Source: Lysinibacillus sphaericus OT4b.31
GTDB taxonomy: Bacteria > Bacillota > Bacilli > Bacillales_A > Planococcaceae
Length of the DNA: 37,676 nucleotides
NCBI RefSeq assembly: GCF_000392615.1
Contig: NZ_KB933402.1
Location: 7,249-44,924 of the forward strand
Direction of reading: 5' to 3'
The first letter of the stretch is position 1; each line of letters opens with the position of its first letter. Under the pieces are notes generated by a model. It searched no databases and was not told where the DNA came from. It was given only the letters and a program-made list of their open reading frames with translations. This document shows, piece by piece, positions 9,512 to 17,927 of this stretch. The position numbers were made by a program, and so were the translations under genes.

Positions 9512-10139
9512 ATGCCATTAACCTTTGCACATCCAGCAGCCATATTGCCTTTCTCAAGAAAAAGTAACTATATTCATTTTTCTGCTATGGTTTTAGGAAG
9601 TATGGCTCCTGATTTTTGAATATTTTTTAAGAGGTCAACCATTGGGGGAAGTGGGGCATACCTTTACAGGGTTTGTTTTTTTAAATCTTCCCTTGGTAAT
9701 AATTATTTACTTTATATATCATACTTTTGTCCATCAAACATTAGAGAATTATTTACCCGCGTTTTTACAAGATGGTACGGAAGTTTCCTATGTTTATGCA
9801 ATCGTATAGTCTTTATGGCTTTGGCATACCGTTCTATAAATTTTTACAGCATGGCAGTACATTATTTGGAATAACATGCATCATTGTTTATATGATTTAT
9901 AGAGCCTTCCGTGACAAAAAACAAAATATCTCGACTATTTATCCAAAACAAAAACTCGTTTTTGGTGTATCCTTTTCTTTTTAACATGCGTAAACGTATG
10001 TCTCTGGTATCTACTTTCCTATGTTTCGATTAGCGATTATGGTGTAATGGTTGTCCGAATAATAGATTCCTTTTTCGTAAGTTTGTTCACGATTTCTTTG
10101 TTGGTCAGCTATCGACAACAACAATTCACTTCACAATAG
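9512..10139 (+). pseudogene. Broken DUF4184-like membrane protein gene
   Basis: The frame starts MPLTFAHPAAILPF and reaches GSMAPDF, the typical N-terminus of DUF4184 membrane proteins, then hits TGA at about 9618. Dropping one T restores the frame (FEYFLRGQPLGEVGHTFTGF) until TAG near 9806. A third frame then carries the expected IPFYKFLQHGST segment, and a fourth piece runs to the stop at 10137-10139. At least two or three frameshifts, and probably an internal deletion near 9800, inactivate it. The function of the family is unknown. Confidence 0.75.
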
Positions 10140-10266
10140 CGCAAATATCGATGTCCTCGAGGTTTCTGCAAGCCTCGACAGGCCCTTTTACGTCTAGCGA
10201 GGTCTTGCCTAGCTTACTTTCCCTCAGCAGTCGCAAACCATCATCTCTAAATTCGGTAGTAGGATT
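10140..10266. other. GC-richer spacer with short inverted repeats
   Basis: Contains TCGAGG...CCTCGA (about 10158-10180) and a GCGAGGTCTTGCCTAGC segment, more GC-rich than its surroundings. It may be the worn remnant of an intergenic repeat. There is no convincing coding frame. Confidence 0.25.
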
Positions 10267-11706
10267 TTACCTAATAGGAAGTAGCAGGGTAAAGGCTGTT
10301 CCTTCATTGTGCTTACTTTTAAATGAAATGGTACCATGATGGGCCTCCATAATATGCTGACAAATCGATAATCCGAGACCTGCTCCTTCATTCTTAATAG
10401 CCGTTCCGCCTGTAGCATGAACGCCTCTGAAATAACGTTCAAATATAAAAGGCATATCTTGAGGAAGCATGCCTTTGCCACTATCAATGACCATGATTTT
10501 AAGAAATTGTGCCTCAACATCAATCGAAACGGTTATTGAATCCCGGGAAGTTGTATGTTTCAGCGCGTTCGTTAGAAGATTCGTAAGGACTTGTTCTAAG
10601 CGCTGCTCGTCAACATGAATCAGTACATTGGGTATGTCTAGAGGCTCTATAAAGTGAATGCCGGTTGTTTGTACGTAATGACTCATAGGACGAAGGATGT
10701 TTTCCAACATCTCTTTACTGTATTGCTCTGTTAAGTTCACAGGAATATGACCAAGTTCTTTTAATGTATGAATAAATAAATCATCAAGAAGTCTCGACAT
10801 TTTTTCCGTGTTTGTCTGCATGACGTGAATATAGGCCATGACCGATTCCATGTCAGGACAAATACCATCAGCAATGGCATCTAAATAGGCTTTTATGGTG
10901 GTAAGAGGTGTTTTCACATCATGCGAAATGCTAGATACAAGCTTTTTTTGGTTCTGTTGTTGTGCATCGCGTTGCTTATTAAGATTCATAATTTCTATTC
11001 GCATTTGTTCAAATACAGCATATAAATCACCAATTTCGTCAGCTTTTACATAGGCTGTTTTCTGTTCATAATTGCCTCTTACGATTTCTACTGTACTCTT
11101 TTTTAAATTGTCTAAAGGAGATAGAATATCTGTTTTCGTTTTATAATAAATGCGATAGACAAGACCTATGATAAAAATGGCCAGTATGCTAATAATCAGC
11201 AATATTAGGTAGTTGTTTGAAGTCGTTTGCTGTACAGGTATGAGTGTATCTTGATCGATCGTGAAAATGGCATTACCTATTTGACTTTGTCTGTCTTTGC
11301 CGACAATAGGAAAGGCAATTTTAATAATGCCAGGTTCCTGTTTTGATGTATATAAATCAAAATGTAAATCATTTTTTAGATTGATGTAGGTTGGGGAATC
11401 TTTGGTTGAGCTGAAAATCACTTTGCTATCTAGTTGAACAACGGTGACGTCTATTTTCTGCTTGTTGCTCATTGCTTGTAGGGAACTTTGTAAATCAGAA
11501 TTTTTTTCAATATTTATAAAATGTTCTTCTATGTATGATAAAAGATGGTTTACATTGAGTCTGATTTGATTGATTACATCATCATTACTAGATTTCTCAA
11601 TAGGTTTTGAATTACAAAAAAATAAATAGAGTACACATCCATATAATAGCAATAAAAAAACTAACATGGCTCTTAACCATTTCTTCATCCACTTCTTTAT
11701 ATACAT
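10267..11706 (-). CDS. Sensor histidine kinase
   Basis: 479 residues. Transmembrane helix near 12-31, an extracytoplasmic sensor of about 130 residues, a second helix at about 165-185, a HAMP linker, then the H-box SSISHDVKTPL with phospho-accepting His262. The ATP-binding domain follows, with N-box NLLTNALKH and G-boxes DSGKGM and GAGLGLSI. The ATG at 11706 has AGGAGCG before it. It sits 13 bases after the response regulator gene, so the two are translated from one message and form a pair. The signal is not evident. It lies downstream of an ABC exporter (12490-14103), which suggests control of, or sensing related to, that exporter. Confidence 0.9.
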   Translation of the reverse strand: MYIKKWMKKWLRAMLVFLLLLYGCVLYLFFCNSKPIEKSSNDDVINQIRLNVNHLLSYIEEHFINIEKNSDLQSSLQAMSNKQKIDVTVVQLDSKVIFSSTKDSPTYINLKNDLHFDLYTSKQEPGIIKIAFPIVGKDRQSQIGNAIFTIDQDTLIPVQQTTSNNYLILLIISILAIFIIGLVYRIYYKTKTDILSPLDNLKKSTVEIVRGNYEQKTAYVKADEIGDLYAVFEQMRIEIMNLNKQRDAQQQNQKKLVSSISHDVKTPLTTIKAYLDAIADGICPDMESVMAYIHVMQTNTEKMSRLLDDLFIHTLKELGHIPVNLTEQYSKEMLENILRPMSHYVQTTGIHFIEPLDIPNVLIHVDEQRLEQVLTNLLTNALKHTTSRDSITVSIDVEAQFLKIMVIDSGKGMLPQDMPFIFERYFRGVHATGGTAIKNEGAGLGLSICQHIMEAHHGTISFKSKHNEGTAFTLLLPIR

Positions 11707-11719
11707 AGCGCGCTCCTAT

Positions 11720-12427
11720 TTAGTTGTTTTGAGTAGTAAATTTATAACCGACGCCCCAAACGGTTTGGATATAAACTGGGCTGGATGGATTGTTTTCAAT
11801 TTTCTCTCGAAGCCGTCTAATATAAACAGTAATTGTATTTTCATCTCCATATGCATCGTAGCCCCAAATAGCATCTAGTAGCTGACTTTTTGAGAAAACT
11901 TGATTGCTACTTTCAATTAAAAAATATAACAATTCGAATTCTTTCGCTGATAGGGCAATTTGCTGTCGGTCGCGTTTAAAAGTATGCTCTGTTTTATTGA
12001 TCTCCATATTGTCGATTTGAATTATTTCTTTTTTCTTCGTATGTTCTTGTAATAATCTATCCTGTTTACGTAAGTGTGCATTTATCCTTGCTACAAGTTC
12101 GCTTAAGGAGAAGGGTTTTGTCATATAATCATCAGCACCGAAACCTAATCCAAGTACTTTATCTGTGTCACTGCCCCTCGCACTTAATATAAGAATCGCA
12201 ACATTACTTTTCTCACGAATCTGACGGCATAACTCAATACCATCACAATCAGGAAGCGTAAGGTCAAGAATAATGAAGTCAGGGCTTTGTTCTTTCAGAA
12301 AGCGCATAGCATCTTCGCCAGTCCGCGCTATTATAGGCTCGAAATGATGGACACGCAGATAATCTTTAACGATATTCGCAATATTATGTTCGTCTTCAAT
12401 AATTAATACTGTGGCTTTCTTACTCAT
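11720..12427 (-). CDS. OmpR-family response regulator
   Basis: 235 residues: receiver domain with acidic pocket ED (11-12), phospho-acceptor Asp55 in IILDLTLPD and conserved Lys in MTKPFS, then a winged-helix DNA-binding domain ending TVWGVGYKFTTQ. Partner of the kinase at 10267. The gap to the permease gene upstream is 62 bases, so ATPase, permease, regulator and kinase may form one minus-strand operon. Confidence 0.93.
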   Translation of the reverse strand: MSKKATVLIIEDEHNIANIVKDYLRVHHFEPIIARTGEDAMRFLKEQSPDFIILDLTLPDCDGIELCRQIREKSNVAILILSARGSDTDKVLGLGFGADDYMTKPFSLSELVARINAHLRKQDRLLQEHTKKKEIIQIDNMEINKTEHTFKRDRQQIALSAKEFELLYFLIESSNQVFSKSQLLDAIWGYDAYGDENTITVYIRRLREKIENNPSSPVYIQTVWGVGYKFTTQNN

Positions 12428-12489
12428 GATTCGTTCAGTCCTTTGTATGAAAATTTACTAACTATAAAAAAGTGACAACGTTTACGCCA

Positions 12490-13200
12490 TTACACTTTAT
12501 GTTTGTGATTCAAGATGAAAAAGAATAAACCAATCAATAGCAGACTATAAATAAAAATCCAAGCAAATTGCCAGTAAAAAACAATGGGTATATATTTCAA
12601 ACTGTCGTCTGAGCTCATCATTTCTAAAACTAGATGAACAGGGGGGAGCAGCCAAATAAGACCTTTCACTTGTAGCAATACACTTTTTAACGTGGCAATT
12701 ACAACAGCTATGATGAGGGTACTAAGAACGCCCCACCAAGTATTTTGCCTGTCTCTAACGAGTTCTCTTGTAAATATTGCGGAGAGTGCTATAGCTAGGA
12801 CAGACAGACTAAAGTGAGATAGAAAGCCCATTATTAGATGTAATACGCTTGGCTGTTCACTAAACGCTCCAATCAGAATAGGGTAAATCACTGACACCGT
12901 GCTAAGACAAAAAGCGATAGCTACACAAACAATAAAAAGTGCTCTGTTATACGCACTTTGCCCTTTAGAATGGAGTATGGTAATGACTTTTTGACCTTCG
13001 TCCTCAGCGTGAAATACGGTGATTGTAAACCAACCCATAAGAAAGAACAGCATGATCGATGTAAAGGAATAACTATCTAATATCGGATTAGGCACAAATG
13101 TATAATTCACCACAATAAACAAAATGAAAATTGAAAAAGGTGGAATATAGTTATTAGTTCTTAAATAATTGATACAGTGATAGCGCAATAAATTTTTCAT
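12490..13200 (-). CDS. ABC-2 type transporter permease (hypothetical)
   Basis: 236 residues with about six hydrophobic segments, for example ILFIVVNYTFVPNP, ALFIVCVAIAFCLS and FAWIFIYSLLLIGLFF. There is no detailed family signature I can name. It directly follows an ABC ATPase gene (25 bases), which defines it as the membrane part of that exporter. The ATG at 13200 has only a distant AAGGGGGGA (14 bases upstream), so the start is less certain. Confidence 0.75.
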   Translation of the reverse strand: MKNLLRYHCINYLRTNNYIPPFSIFILFIVVNYTFVPNPILDSYSFTSIMLFFLMGWFTITVFHAEDEGQKVITILHSKGQSAYNRALFIVCVAIAFCLSTVSVIYPILIGAFSEQPSVLHLIMGFLSHFSLSVLAIALSAIFTRELVRDRQNTWWGVLSTLIIAVVIATLKSVLLQVKGLIWLLPPVHLVLEMMSSDDSLKYIPIVFYWQFAWIFIYSLLLIGLFFFILNHKHKV

Positions 13201-13224
13201 CTCGGTTTATAGTTCCCCCCTTAT

Positions 13225-14103
13225 TTAGAAATGGGTATAGAATTCTTCTTTTTTCCGATTTGTAGGCAGTAGTTGTTTAATGGAGGCATTTTGATGAAGC
13301 AATGCCAATAAGAGTGTGTCTGTATCCTCTTGATTAACAGTTACTATTAGTTCATTTACGTCATTATTCAAGGAACGCTGTTGGTGAATTTCAATAAAAG
13401 GCAATAGTTCTTCCAGTGACTTTTGACTGGAAATCTCAAAAATTATTGTATTGCTATGATTCTCTATATCGTGTAATGAATCCGTTTGACTGACTTGACC
13501 ATTTTGTATGACTAAAACCCGATCTACGAGATTTTCTAGTAATTTTGTTTCGTGGCAAGTTAACACGATACTTAAGCCATTGTCTTTTAGAGAGGCCAGT
13601 GTATCTTCTAAGTCACTTTGTGCTTTAGGATCAAGACCTGATAATGGTTCATCCAAAATGAGGAGATCTCTTTCTTCAAGCATGGCCTGCATAATCATGA
13701 TTTTTTGCTTCATGCCTTTAGAAAAATGGACAATCCTCGTATGGCGAGCCTCTTGCATATTAAAAATAGTCAGTAAGTAATCTATTCGTTGCTGTAATGG
13801 CATCTTAGACATGCCACTAATTGTGCCCATATGATACAGATACTCTTGTGGGGTAAATAGAATTTGAGAAGGGGTTACTTCTGGCACGTACCCGATGTTT
13901 AGAGATGGTAGATGCTTGTCAATTACACCGGCGTCTGGATGCGCTAAGCCTCCTATAATTTTTAGTAGCGTGCTCTTGCCTGACCCATTCTTTCCTACAA
14001 GTGCCATAATCTGATGACCATAAACAGACAATGACATGTTCTCTAAAACTTTCTTGCCTTTAAATTGTTTAGAAATGTTTTGCAATTCAATAATAGTCTT
14101 CAT
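13225..14103 (-). CDS. ABC transporter ATPase, drug/bacitracin export type
   Basis: 292 residues: Walker A GKNGSGKST (37-45), signature HFSKGMKQK, Walker B LLILDEPLSGLDP, then a C-terminal extension of about 80 residues typical of BcrA/CcmA-like ATPases. Partner permease at 12490. A short intergenic region (14104-14274) holds its promoter. Substrate unknown; antibiotic peptides or bacteriocins are a guess from family habits and from the linked two-component system. Confidence 0.87.
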   Translation of the reverse strand: MKTIIELQNISKQFKGKKVLENMSLSVYGHQIMALVGKNGSGKSTLLKIIGGLAHPDAGVIDKHLPSLNIGYVPEVTPSQILFTPQEYLYHMGTISGMSKMPLQQRIDYLLTIFNMQEARHTRIVHFSKGMKQKIMIMQAMLEERDLLILDEPLSGLDPKAQSDLEDTLASLKDNGLSIVLTCHETKLLENLVDRVLVIQNGQVSQTDSLHDIENHSNTIIFEISSQKSLEELLPFIEIHQQRSLNNDVNELIVTVNQEDTDTLLLALLHQNASIKQLLPTNRKKEEFYTHF

Positions 14104-14274
14104 GTTTACACCCCTTTTTTATGAATGACCCTTTATGCAGACATGACCCGATACAAAAATTAGAATGGTTGTTTTTCGATTAACTTGTAAGATTATTATA
14201 AATTAATCTGTAGTCAATTGCTTTTGAAAAGTGGAACAATTTTCTATTTTTGTTTATAAACACGTGTGAAATGA

Positions 14275-14313
14275 CAATAAAAAGGTCCTGCTCAGTGCGA
14301 ACTGGCAGAACCT
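14275..14313 (-). terminator. Terminator of the 14325-16066 operon
   Basis: AGGTCCTGC (14283-14291) pairs with GCAGAACCT (14305-14313) with one mismatch; on the minus strand it is followed by CTTTTTATT. It lies 12 bases beyond the stop codon of the ABC-2 permease gene. Confidence 0.7.
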
Positions 14314-14324
14314 GTGAAGATTTA

Positions 14325-15341
14325 TTACAATGAACGATATTTTTTTAGGCTAATAATATTTAAAAGGATAAAAAGGAGGGCAAAGCCTGCAAGTACCAAT
14401 AAGTCAACTAGAATTTCACTAAAGGTAAATCCTTTGTACATCACGCTATTTAAGGCATCTGCTGCATAGTAAAGAGGCATGATACGACCAATATTTTGTA
14501 ACCACTCAACCATACTATCGAGCGGGAAGATGCCAGAAAAGAAAACTTGCGGCACAATGACAAGCGGGATAAACTGCATCATCTGAAACTCCGAGGCAGC
14601 AAAACTTGATAGCAGCGCCCCTAATGATAATGATACTAAGGCTACTAAACTATTAATAAGAAGCACGAGCCAGATGGAACCCACATGAACAATATCGAGT
14701 ACATAGATGCCAAAAAGTACAATAATAATCGTTTGAATCAAGGCAAACAGACCATATCCCACCAAATAACCGGCGACAATTTCTGAGCGTTTAATGGGGG
14801 TCGCCAATAAGCGCTCTAATGTTCCAGAAGTCCGTTCTTTTAATAATGCGATGCCTGTAATTAAAAAGACGAAAAAGAAAACGAAGAAGCCAATGAGCAT
14901 AGGGCTAAAAATATCAAAAATGGCTGTGTCTTCGTCTCCATATACATAGTCGGTGACGAATGTCATCGACGAAGCCTGCTCGGGCTGTAAAGCTTGTGCT
15001 AGCTTCATTTGTAAAGCTTTGGCAACGGAAGGATCATCATTTAGTAATGTCAGCTTTATTTGTTTTTGCTGGATATCTAGCCATGCATCATATTTATTTT
15101 CTTTTAATTGAGCGATAGTTACATCATCGTTTTGAATAACATCAAAATCCGCAGCTTCAAGTTTTTCAATCAGCTGTGATGGACCGTGTGATACGATGAG
15201 CGTTACTACAGACTCATCACTATTAAAAATAAAGTACATTAAGGATAGCACAAGAAGCGGTGCACAAAACAACAGGGCAAGTGTACGTTTATCGCGCTTC
15301 ATCTGCTGAATAATTCTTGTCACAATGGCGCCAATTCTCAT
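14325..15341 (-). CDS. ABC-2 type transporter permease with extracytoplasmic loop
   Basis: 338 residues with the full ABC-2 design: N-terminal helix (about 22-40), an outside domain of about 120 residues, then five helices from residue 150. The stretch LLKERTSGTLERLLATPIKRSE is typical of YhfN/DrrB-like drug and lipid exporters (known family feature). The start codon overlaps the ATPase stop by four bases (ATGA), with GGAGGT upstream, so the two are translationally coupled. Confidence 0.88.
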   Translation of the reverse strand: MRIGAIVTRIIQQMKRDKRTLALLFCAPLLVLSLMYFIFNSDESVVTLIVSHGPSQLIEKLEAADFDVIQNDDVTIAQLKENKYDAWLDIQQKQIKLTLLNDDPSVAKALQMKLAQALQPEQASSMTFVTDYVYGDEDTAIFDIFSPMLIGFFVFFFVFLITGIALLKERTSGTLERLLATPIKRSEIVAGYLVGYGLFALIQTIIIVLFGIYVLDIVHVGSIWLVLLINSLVALVSLSLGALLSSFAASEFQMMQFIPLVIVPQVFFSGIFPLDSMVEWLQNIGRIMPLYYAADALNSVMYKGFTFSEILVDLLVLAGFALLFILLNIISLKKYRSL

Positions 15342-16066
15342 ACGATAGCACCTCCAGCCTTTAAAAACACTTCGTCAAAATCTTGTGCCTGATAATGTGC
15401 CTTTAATTCTTGCGGTGTGCCCTGTGCCAATATCTGTCCACTTCTTAGCATGGCTAATCGATCACAGCGTTCTGCCTCGTCCATCGCATGCGTTGTCACT
15501 AAAATGGTTTTATGCTCTTCTTCTTTCAGGCGAATAAGCTCCTGCCAAATTTCTTTTTTTAATACTGGATCGATGCCAACTGTTGGTTCATCTAAGATTA
15601 ACAGCTTAGGATTTTGTATTAAGGCAATCGCTAGTGACAGTCTTCGCTTCATACCACCGGAATAATTCACTACCTTATTATTTAAATCCTCTGTTAAACG
15701 CACAAGATTTGCAGCATACGCTACACGTTCCACACGCTCATTTTTCGATAATCGGTATAGCTTGGCAAAAAAATGAAGATTTTCAGCGCCTGTTAAATCG
15801 ATATAAAGCGCATCCGATTGTGCCATATAGCCAATGTCTATGAGAAGCTGCTTATGAGGTACTTCATAGTCTAATACTTGGATACGCCCATTATCGGGTT
15901 TTATCATCCCCATGATCATTTTGATTAACGTCGTTTTCCCACAGCCAGAAGGACCAAGTAGACCGATTAGTTGCCCTGTTGGAACTTCTAAGGAAAGGGG
16001 GGCAATGACTTGTTTCTGATGAAAACGTTTTTCGATGGCGCTTAACGTAATCGCATTTTCTCCCAT
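15338..16066 (-). CDS. ABC transporter ATPase, ABC-2/drug export type
   Basis: 242 residues from the ATG at 16066, chosen because AAAGGAGAG lies six bases upstream; two earlier in-frame ATGs (16072, 16090) lack correct spacing. Walker A GPSGCGKTT (38-46), signature NYSGGMKRR, Walker B LLILDEPTVGIDP and the H-loop in VTTHAMDEAERCDR. Works with the overlapping permease gene. The remains of a TetR-type regulator transcribed divergently (16198-16637) suggest this exporter was once under local repression that is now lost. Confidence 0.9.
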   Translation of the reverse strand: MGENAITLSAIEKRFHQKQVIAPLSLEVPTGQLIGLLGPSGCGKTTLIKMIMGMIKPDNGRIQVLDYEVPHKQLLIDIGYMAQSDALYIDLTGAENLHFFAKLYRLSKNERVERVAYAANLVRLTEDLNNKVVNYSGGMKRRLSLAIALIQNPKLLILDEPTVGIDPVLKKEIWQELIRLKEEEHKTILVTTHAMDEAERCDRLAMLRSGQILAQGTPQELKAHYQAQDFDEVFLKAGGAIV

Positions 16067-16165
16067 ATCCATCTCTCCTTTACTGAACACAGTGTTGATA
16101 CAATTAAAATTTTACGTTAGCAAATACGCAAATACAATAAACACAATGACAAAAAGTGTTAAGCG

Positions 16166-16200
16166 AATTGTGTGGAAATTGTTTGCGTGCCAGGCACCAA
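16166..16200 (+). repeat. REP-like palindromic repeat, copy 1
   Basis: 35 bases ending in the palindrome GTGCCAGGCAC (16187-16197). It matches the 16686-16720 copy at 33 of 35 positions by eye. Such GTGCC-GGCAC palindromes resemble the REP sequences spread by REP-associated transposases in Bacilli; that link is inference. The similarity ends exactly where the broken TetR frame begins. Confidence 0.7.
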
Positions 16201-16637
16201 AAGGAATTTGGAGTAATGGAGGATTTACAGCAGGAGCTATTAAGTGGACTGGAGAGTTATGTAAAAAAGGTTCAACCACTAGAAGCCTTTCATGCCTTAC
16301 AGAACGGATAGCTTTACCAACCATTTGTCATTGTCATTCAGTTTATTAAAGAGCATGCAACAGCCTTACGCGTAATACTTGGAACACAGGGAAGTCCCGA
16401 TTTTAACAAGAGGATGAAGAAGTCTTTAGTGATGACTTATTAGAGAAACTCTCTTTAATTCAGGCTGAAGAGTTAGATCCGGTCTTTAGGCAATATTTTC
16501 AAGCCTTTCTGACATCCGCGATACTAGGTGTGATACAGGAATGGTTAGAAAGTGATGAAGAGGATTTTAATGTAGAAGAACTAGCGACTATCCATTTTCG
16601 CATATTACGCTTCTTCCGTCTTTTGACTAACTTATAG
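16198..16637 (+). pseudogene. TetR-family regulator remnant lacking its DNA-binding domain
   Basis: From the REP boundary the frame reads EFGVMEDLQQELLSGLESYV, stops at TAG (about 16309), continues in the same frame to near 16440, then shifts frame and runs SDDLLEKLSLIQAEELDPVF to the stop at 16635-16637. The pieces look like the ligand-binding C-terminal part of TetR/AcrR regulators that sit beside ABC-2 exporters. The N-terminal helix-turn-helix is absent, and one stop and one frameshift interrupt the rest. It probably once controlled the divergent ATPase/permease pair. Confidence 0.65.
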
Positions 16638-16652
16638 CAATGTAAGAGCCAG

Positions 16653-16670
16653 TTGGTTGGGTGCCAGGCA
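16653..16670 (+). repeat. REP-like repeat, partial copy
   Basis: TTGGTTGGGTGCCAGGCA matches the core of the two full copies at 16166 and 16686 but lacks the final arm of the palindrome. Confidence 0.55.
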
Positions 16671-16685
16671 ATTATGAAATGATTA

Positions 16686-16720
16686 AATTGTGTGAAAATT
16701 GTTTGGGTGCCAGGCACCAA
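16686..16720 (+). repeat. REP-like palindromic repeat, copy 2
   Basis: 35 bases in the same orientation as copy 1, with the longer palindrome GGTGCC-A-GGCACC. The two full copies flank the TetR remnant as direct repeats. Confidence 0.7.
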
Positions 16721-16728
16721 TAACCGGC

Positions 16729-17631
16729 TTATTTTTCATAGTAAGCACTTAAAGCCTTCTCTAATCGTTCTTCTAAATGCTGCGAAATATAGCCTACAAC
16801 AAATTGCTCTTTTTCCATGTCGATTTGGGAAGAACGGAAAACTTTAGCGAAAAACCCCGCCTTACTTTGCGTTGAAAATTGCTGTAAGGCTTCTGTACGT
16901 AATGTAGAAACAATTTCATTTTCTATATGACGTTCACGAATTTTTTTGACAATATCCTTCACACTACCCTCTTGAAGTTCTAAGATTTGCTTTTGCAAAT
17001 TTTCGTTTTCATCTTTAAGTTCTGCTGTTTCTTTTTGAATTTCCGTAATTTGATGATTTGACTCGAAGGCAAGAGATTGCATATTTTGAGCGAGAAAATC
17101 TTGGTTAATCGAAATTTGAAAAATACCTTGTTTATCACTTGTTTGCATATCAAAAAGTCCTGTTTGCATCATTTGCTGCAAAACATTACCTAGCACATCG
17201 ACTTTATTTGCTAATTCGTCGGTAGAAGCGAGTGTTGTTGCCGTGATTTGGTGTTTGAGAAGCTGTCCATCTTCATCAATACCTAAAAGATACTTTAAAC
17301 CTTTCACTCGGTATTCGTCCTTCAACAGGAGGATCATGCGTAGCCTTAATATGGCAGGAAGATTTAAACGAATATTAGTGATTGGGTTAATCGTGGTGTT
17401 ATCAAAAATATATTGCTCAAAAGGTTTGATGTAATAACGGAGCATGGCATCAGTGATTTCAAACCAATTGGCAACCTCTGAAATGGAGTAGTGTTCTTTT
17501 TCTTGAATGTGTGTTAAATAGACATCACTATAAAGGTGTTCTTCTAAAGGCGTATGTTGTATAACGACGAAAAGTGGATCATGTTGCACTATTTCAAGTA
17601 CCATCTCTTTTGCATTACTTATTTCTAGCAT
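16729..17631 (-). CDS. MerR-like helix-turn-helix coiled-coil protein
   Basis: 300 residues from the ATG at 17631; a GTG at 17646 is also possible, and neither has a clear ribosome site. After about 45 residues comes a MerR-like winged-helix segment (HYSISEVANWFEITDAMLRYYI) and a second helical part (about 85-125). A coiled coil around 195-235 (TAELKDENENLQKQILELQ) and a helical tail follow. The arrangement recalls RacA-like and plasmid-borne DUF3967-like proteins, which bind DNA and may act in replication, segregation or regulation. I cannot assign a function. It appears monocistronic. Confidence 0.7.
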   Translation of the reverse strand: MLEISNAKEMVLEIVQHDPLFVVIQHTPLEEHLYSDVYLTHIQEKEHYSISEVANWFEITDAMLRYYIKPFEQYIFDNTTINPITNIRLNLPAILRLRMILLLKDEYRVKGLKYLLGIDEDGQLLKHQITATTLASTDELANKVDVLGNVLQQMMQTGLFDMQTSDKQGIFQISINQDFLAQNMQSLAFESNHQITEIQKETAELKDENENLQKQILELQEGSVKDIVKKIRERHIENEIVSTLRTEALQQFSTQSKAGFFAKVFRSSQIDMEKEQFVVGYISQHLEERLEKALSAYYEK

Positions 17632-17833
17632 TCCTTTACACCCCACTTTATTTTACTTTAGCTAGATTGCTATTACTTCTCTATATAGGTTTCTATTCAA
17701 TTGGATGCAATTGTATGCCTATTTTAAGAGGGAAATAATTTCTAGCTTTTTTAAAAAAAGAGATAATGCAATTTCTTAAAGTGTATAGATAAAATGACCC
17801 GTTTATGATTACAAAAAATTGTTATTTTTGGCA

Positions 17834-17877
17834 CTTAAGAAAAACTTAAGAAATCTCCCCGCTATTTATTAAGAAAT
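17834..17877 (+). promoter_or_regulatory. Direct repeats, likely OmpR-type regulator binding site
   Basis: CTTAAGAAAAA (17834-17844) and CTTAAGAAATC (17845-17855) are tandem with an 11-base period; TTAAGAAAT occurs again at 17869-17877, about two helical turns on. A TATAGT element follows near 17885. This spacing suits tandem dimers of an OmpR-family regulator, such as the one encoded at 19508. They lie about 50-95 bases before the methyltransferase start. Confidence 0.5.
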
Positions 17878-17927
17878 ACTCCTTATAGTAAGAGTTAACT
17901 TACAAGACACAAAACGGGAGATATTAA

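Noticed and set aside
10151..10339. 62-codon plus-strand frame
   Set aside because: Overlaps the end of the histidine kinase gene antisense and has no ribosome site.
16112..16349. Frames on both strands across REP copy 1
   Set aside because: They run through the repeat and have no family similarity; the TetR remnant explains the coding signal.
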